Source: Erythrobacter sp. SDW2
GTDB lineage: Bacteria > Pseudomonadota > Alphaproteobacteria > Sphingomonadales > Sphingomonadaceae
Reading direction: 5' to 3'
DNA: 64,000 bases
NCBI RefSeq assembly: GCF_021431965.1
Contig: NZ_CP090370.1
Coordinates: 930,001 to 994,000 of the forward strand
Below the pieces are notes generated by a model that was not told where the DNA came from, ran no database searches, and saw only the letters and a list, made by a program, of their open reading frames with translations. Positions 61,992-64,000 of this stretch are shown here, piece after piece. Numbering within the stretch: the first letter of the stretch is position 1; each line of letters opens with the position of its first letter. A program made the translations under genes and the position numbers.

Positions 61992-62205
61992 TCACCGCTT
62001 GCGGACGAACTCTGCGCACTGGACCAGCCCCTCGATGCCGGTAAACTTGGAGTCGATCTCCTGCGCGTCGCCGGCCCGCCTCCGATCGCTTTGCCGGGAG
62101 TTCGGACGCAGGCATCCACTCGCCGCTGTCGTCATATACGTAGTCGTCGCCACTCACCGGTGGTGCTTTCGGTGGGATCGCAATGGTTTGCGCGCACTTT
62201 CGGCA
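61992..62205 (-). pseudogene. Possible frameshifted remnant of a small gene
   Basis: On the minus strand, PPPCRKCAQTIAIPPKAPP and 'DDYVYDDSGEWMPASEL' read in one frame, then in the next frame 'RRRAGDAQEIDSKFTGIEGL' and 'VQCAEFVRKR' to a stop at 61992-61994. Joining them needs one frameshift near 62080-62095. The composition and CxxC pair suggest a small Zn-binding protein, but no intact reading frame or start exists. It overlaps no other good gene. Confidence 0.3.
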
Positions 62206-62227
62206 TGGCGGAGGCCGACACCATTCT

Positions 62228-62252
62228 CGAACCGCGACACCCCACCAACGTT
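62228..62252 (+). promoter_or_regulatory. EcfG-like promoter upstream of ribosome hibernation factor
   Basis: CGAAC (62228-62232), 16 bases, CGTT (62249-62252): one mismatch to GGAAC-N16-CGTT. It lies about 100 bp upstream of the ATG at 62352. Hibernation factors are typical general-stress genes. Confidence 0.4.
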
Positions 62253-62351
62253 CCGCCGCTAGCCAATCTCTCATTGCCGAAATCGCTGGCAATTCCCGCC
62301 ATGCTTCCCACATCGAAGATACAACATCACGACCGAGAGGAGCTTTTCCCA

Positions 62352-62696
62352 ATGCAGATACAGTTCAACTCCGATAGCAGCGTCATGGGCACGCAGAACG
62401 TCGCCTCGCGGATCGAGCAGAAGGTTCGTGAGAAGCTGGCGCGGTTCGAGGAGCGGCTGACGCGGCTGGAGATCCACGTCCATGACGAGAACGCGCACAA
62501 GCACGGGCATGACGACAAGGCCTGCACCATCGAGGCGCGCCCGCGCGGTGGCAGGCCGATCGGAGTGACCGAGAACGCCTCCACCGTTGACGATGCCGCG
62601 CGCAAAGCGGCGACGACCCTGGCCCAGCGGCTCGAACGCTTCTTCGGCAGGAACGAACGCCACGGCCACGATCCGCGACCCGACAAGGCGCTGTGA
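62352..62696 (+). CDS. Ribosome hibernation-promoting factor (HPF/RaiA-type, short)
   Basis: 114 residues. Starts MQIQFNSDSSVMGTQN, with a beta-alpha-beta-beta-beta-alpha layout: 'KVREKLARFEERLTRLEIHVHDENA' and 'KACTIEARPRGGRPIGVTENA' then 'AARKAATTLAQRLERFFGR', the pattern of the HPF/YfiA superfamily. It binds the ribosome decoding centre and silences it under stress. It lacks the C-terminal dimerisation part of long HPF. GAGAGGAGC lies just before the ATG at 62352. An EcfG-like promoter sits about 100 bp upstream. Confidence 0.8.
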   Translation: MQIQFNSDSSVMGTQNVASRIEQKVREKLARFEERLTRLEIHVHDENAHKHGHDDKACTIEARPRGGRPIGVTENASTVDDAARKAATTLAQRLERFFGRNERHGHDPRPDKAL

Positions 62697-62746
62697 CTTC
62701 AGCCTTTCCCGCTACTGGGGTTGACATCGCCCAGCCCCGGCAATGA

Positions 62747-63844
62747 CTACTCCACCACCATCAGTTCGACCCGGCGTGCCTGTTCGGGCGTCACTGCGGT
62801 GGTGGTCGTGTTATCCGGCCTGACGAGATCGGTCCGGCCTTCATCAACACCCAGAGCCACCAGCGCGGCCTGTACCGCCTGGGCGCGGTTCTTGGATAAC
62901 TCGGCATTGGCGGTGGCATCGCCCGACGGGTCGTTGAATCCGGAAATGGCGACCTTGGCGTCGGGATTGGCCTTGAGGTACTCCAGCACCGGCGCGGCAG
63001 CGGCGGCGAACTCAGGCGAGACTTCGGTCTTCCCGCTCTCGAAATAGGTCGTGACCATCGGCGTACCATCGCGCTCGCCCGCGACGACACCGGCACCATC
63101 GGGGACCGCGGGCTCTGCAGTGTCGGCCGGAGCAGCCGCGGGCGCAAGCGCAGCGACTGGAGCTGTGGGCGGTGCGGCCTCTTCGGCAGGGCGGCTGATC
63201 CAGTAGGCCAGCAACGCAGCCACGGCGATCCCGCCGACCACGACTGCAAGCGCCAGGCACCCCATCCCGACAATGCCGTCATCCTGGTACCCACCGCGCC
63301 GCTCCCCGCCTGAAGCGGCAGGCGACGGCTTGGATGCGAGCTTGGCCTGGGCTACAGGAGCTGCAGTAGGTTCAGGCGCTAAAGGGACGGCGTTTGGCAC
63401 CGGATCGGGCACCGGCGCAACGGGTGGCTCGGGCGCTGCGGCAGCGATGGGCATCGACGCGAGCGACGCAGATCCCCCGACTGGAGCCGCTGCTGCGCTG
63501 CCACCGATGCGCCCGGTTTTCGTGCCCCCGAACAGGTCGAGCATGTCGAAGTGTTCAGCCAGCAGGTAGTACACGGTGACCCGGTTCTTGGAGGAATCGC
63601 CCTTCATCCGCTCTCCAACGCCCGCAATAGCGCTGTCGAGCGTGGCATCGTCATCGGTCAGCGCCAGCTTCTTGCGGAGGAAGTTGTCGCGGACCCGCGC
63701 CGTCTCCTTGGGATCAGCAAACGAAACCAGCGAAGTGTCGCGCTTCCTCAGCGCGATGCCGCAATAGTTGACGATCTTCTTGACCACGACCTCATCGGCA
63801 TCGGCGACGTAGGTGCGGACATGTGCCAGCCAGTCTTGATCCAT
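62747..63844 (-). CDS. DUF2853-TM-OmpA fusion protein
   Basis: 365 residues. The N-terminal 1-105 matches DUF2853 (usually a free-standing protein): 'ALRKRDTSLVSFADPKE' and 'NRVTVYYLLAEHF'. A Pro/Ala-rich linker (about 110-190) leads to one membrane helix (about 205-222, MGCLALAVVVGGIAVAALLA). The C-terminal 262-365 is an OmpA-like peptidoglycan-binding domain: 'TTYFESGKTEVSPEF', 'NPDAKVAISGFNDPSGDATAN', 'LSKNRAQAVQAALVALGV', with the Asp and Arg that bind diaminopimelate. It would tether a cytosolic DUF2853 to the cell wall, an unusual architecture. ATG 63844 starts the family-like MDQDWLAHV. Confidence 0.85.
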   Translation of the reverse strand: MDQDWLAHVRTYVADADEVVVKKIVNYCGIALRKRDTSLVSFADPKETARVRDNFLRKKLALTDDDATLDSAIAGVGERMKGDSSKNRVTVYYLLAEHFDMLDLFGGTKTGRIGGSAAAAPVGGSASLASMPIAAAAPEPPVAPVPDPVPNAVPLAPEPTAAPVAQAKLASKPSPAASGGERRGGYQDDGIVGMGCLALAVVVGGIAVAALLAYWISRPAEEAAPPTAPVAALAPAAAPADTAEPAVPDGAGVVAGERDGTPMVTTYFESGKTEVSPEFAAAAAPVLEYLKANPDAKVAISGFNDPSGDATANAELSKNRAQAVQAALVALGVDEGRTDLVRPDNTTTTAVTPEQARRVELMVVE

Positions 63845-64000
63845 GACGTACTCCCGCAGGCCGCCCAAGCGGCAGCATCGGTCAGCCCGTCTGATATGCT
63901 TCGTATTCCCTCGATGGACTCGGGCCGAGCGGAGTAAGTCTATCCCATTGCTTGGTAATGGCCAACCATCGCCTTCGGCGAACCGCGAGAGTTAACGTCC

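Larger units (their letters stand above)
61977..62351. other. Intergenic region before the hibernation factor gene
   Basis: Holds the possible remnant at 61992-62205 and the EcfG-like promoter at 62228-62252. Nothing else convincing is seen. Confidence 0.5.

Overview
The window is a GC-rich chromosomal stretch of an alphaproteobacterium, most likely a carotenoid-forming Erythrobacteraceae/Sphingomonadales member. The evidence is a crtY-crtI-crtB carotenoid operon, a TonB-dependent receptor, a DUF6356 protein, a MipA/OmpV protein, EcfG-like promoter motifs (GGAAC-N16-CGTT) and Baeyer-Villiger and P450 oxygenases. The organism assignment is inference; no rRNA is present.

Layout. 1-9.8 kb: the end of a TonB receptor, a 34-bp triple repeat abutting tRNA-Gly(CCC), DUF6356, a methyltransferase, an SDR/alcohol dehydrogenase pair, a Tat-exported PhoX-like protein, a GDT1-like membrane protein, Dps, 6-phosphogluconolactonase, a Nudix hydrolase and DNA polymerase IV. 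9.8-20 kb: an MFS exporter, then a tight minus-strand run crtY-crtI-(small exported protein)-LOG-crtB-(NTF2-like)-acyl-CoA carboxylase alpha-beta. 20-28.4 kb: envelope proteins and exported peptidase/amidohydrolase genes, a sulfotransferase-like gene and a DUF885 protein. 28.4-38.4 kb: an oxygenase region with two BVMO-type enzymes, an FMO, a nitronate monooxygenase, a cytochrome P450 and a hotdog thioesterase. An FNR-type box precedes the first BVMO, and a 26-base poly-C tract lies upstream.

39-52.6 kb: five tandem paralogous YadA-like trimeric autotransporter adhesins, all on the minus strand. One oppositely oriented LuxR-type regulator with a C-terminal alpha/beta-hydrolase domain interrupts the array. 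The adhesins share a Cys-bounded DxDxDG cap after the signal peptide and long stretches that are identical or nearly identical at DNA level, which looks like recent gene conversion. Two palindromes sit between the regulator and the adhesin it diverges from.

52.6-58.4 kb: a TPP riboswitch drives a small four-helix membrane protein and thiC. After a strong terminator comes an AT-richer three-gene operon of unknown function: two different winged-helix-like proteins, then a protein with an R-x6-H HEPN-like motif and a C-terminal winged helix. An AbrB-type antitoxin and Doc (Fic-fold) toxin follow directly. This block looks horizontally acquired and is my main candidate for an undescribed, possibly defensive, system. 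58.3-64 kb: DUF2726, two small lipoproteins, a small HTH protein, a cold-shock protein with a consensus CRP-type site upstream, a ribosome-hibernation factor with an EcfG-like promoter, and an unusual DUF2853-TM-OmpA fusion.
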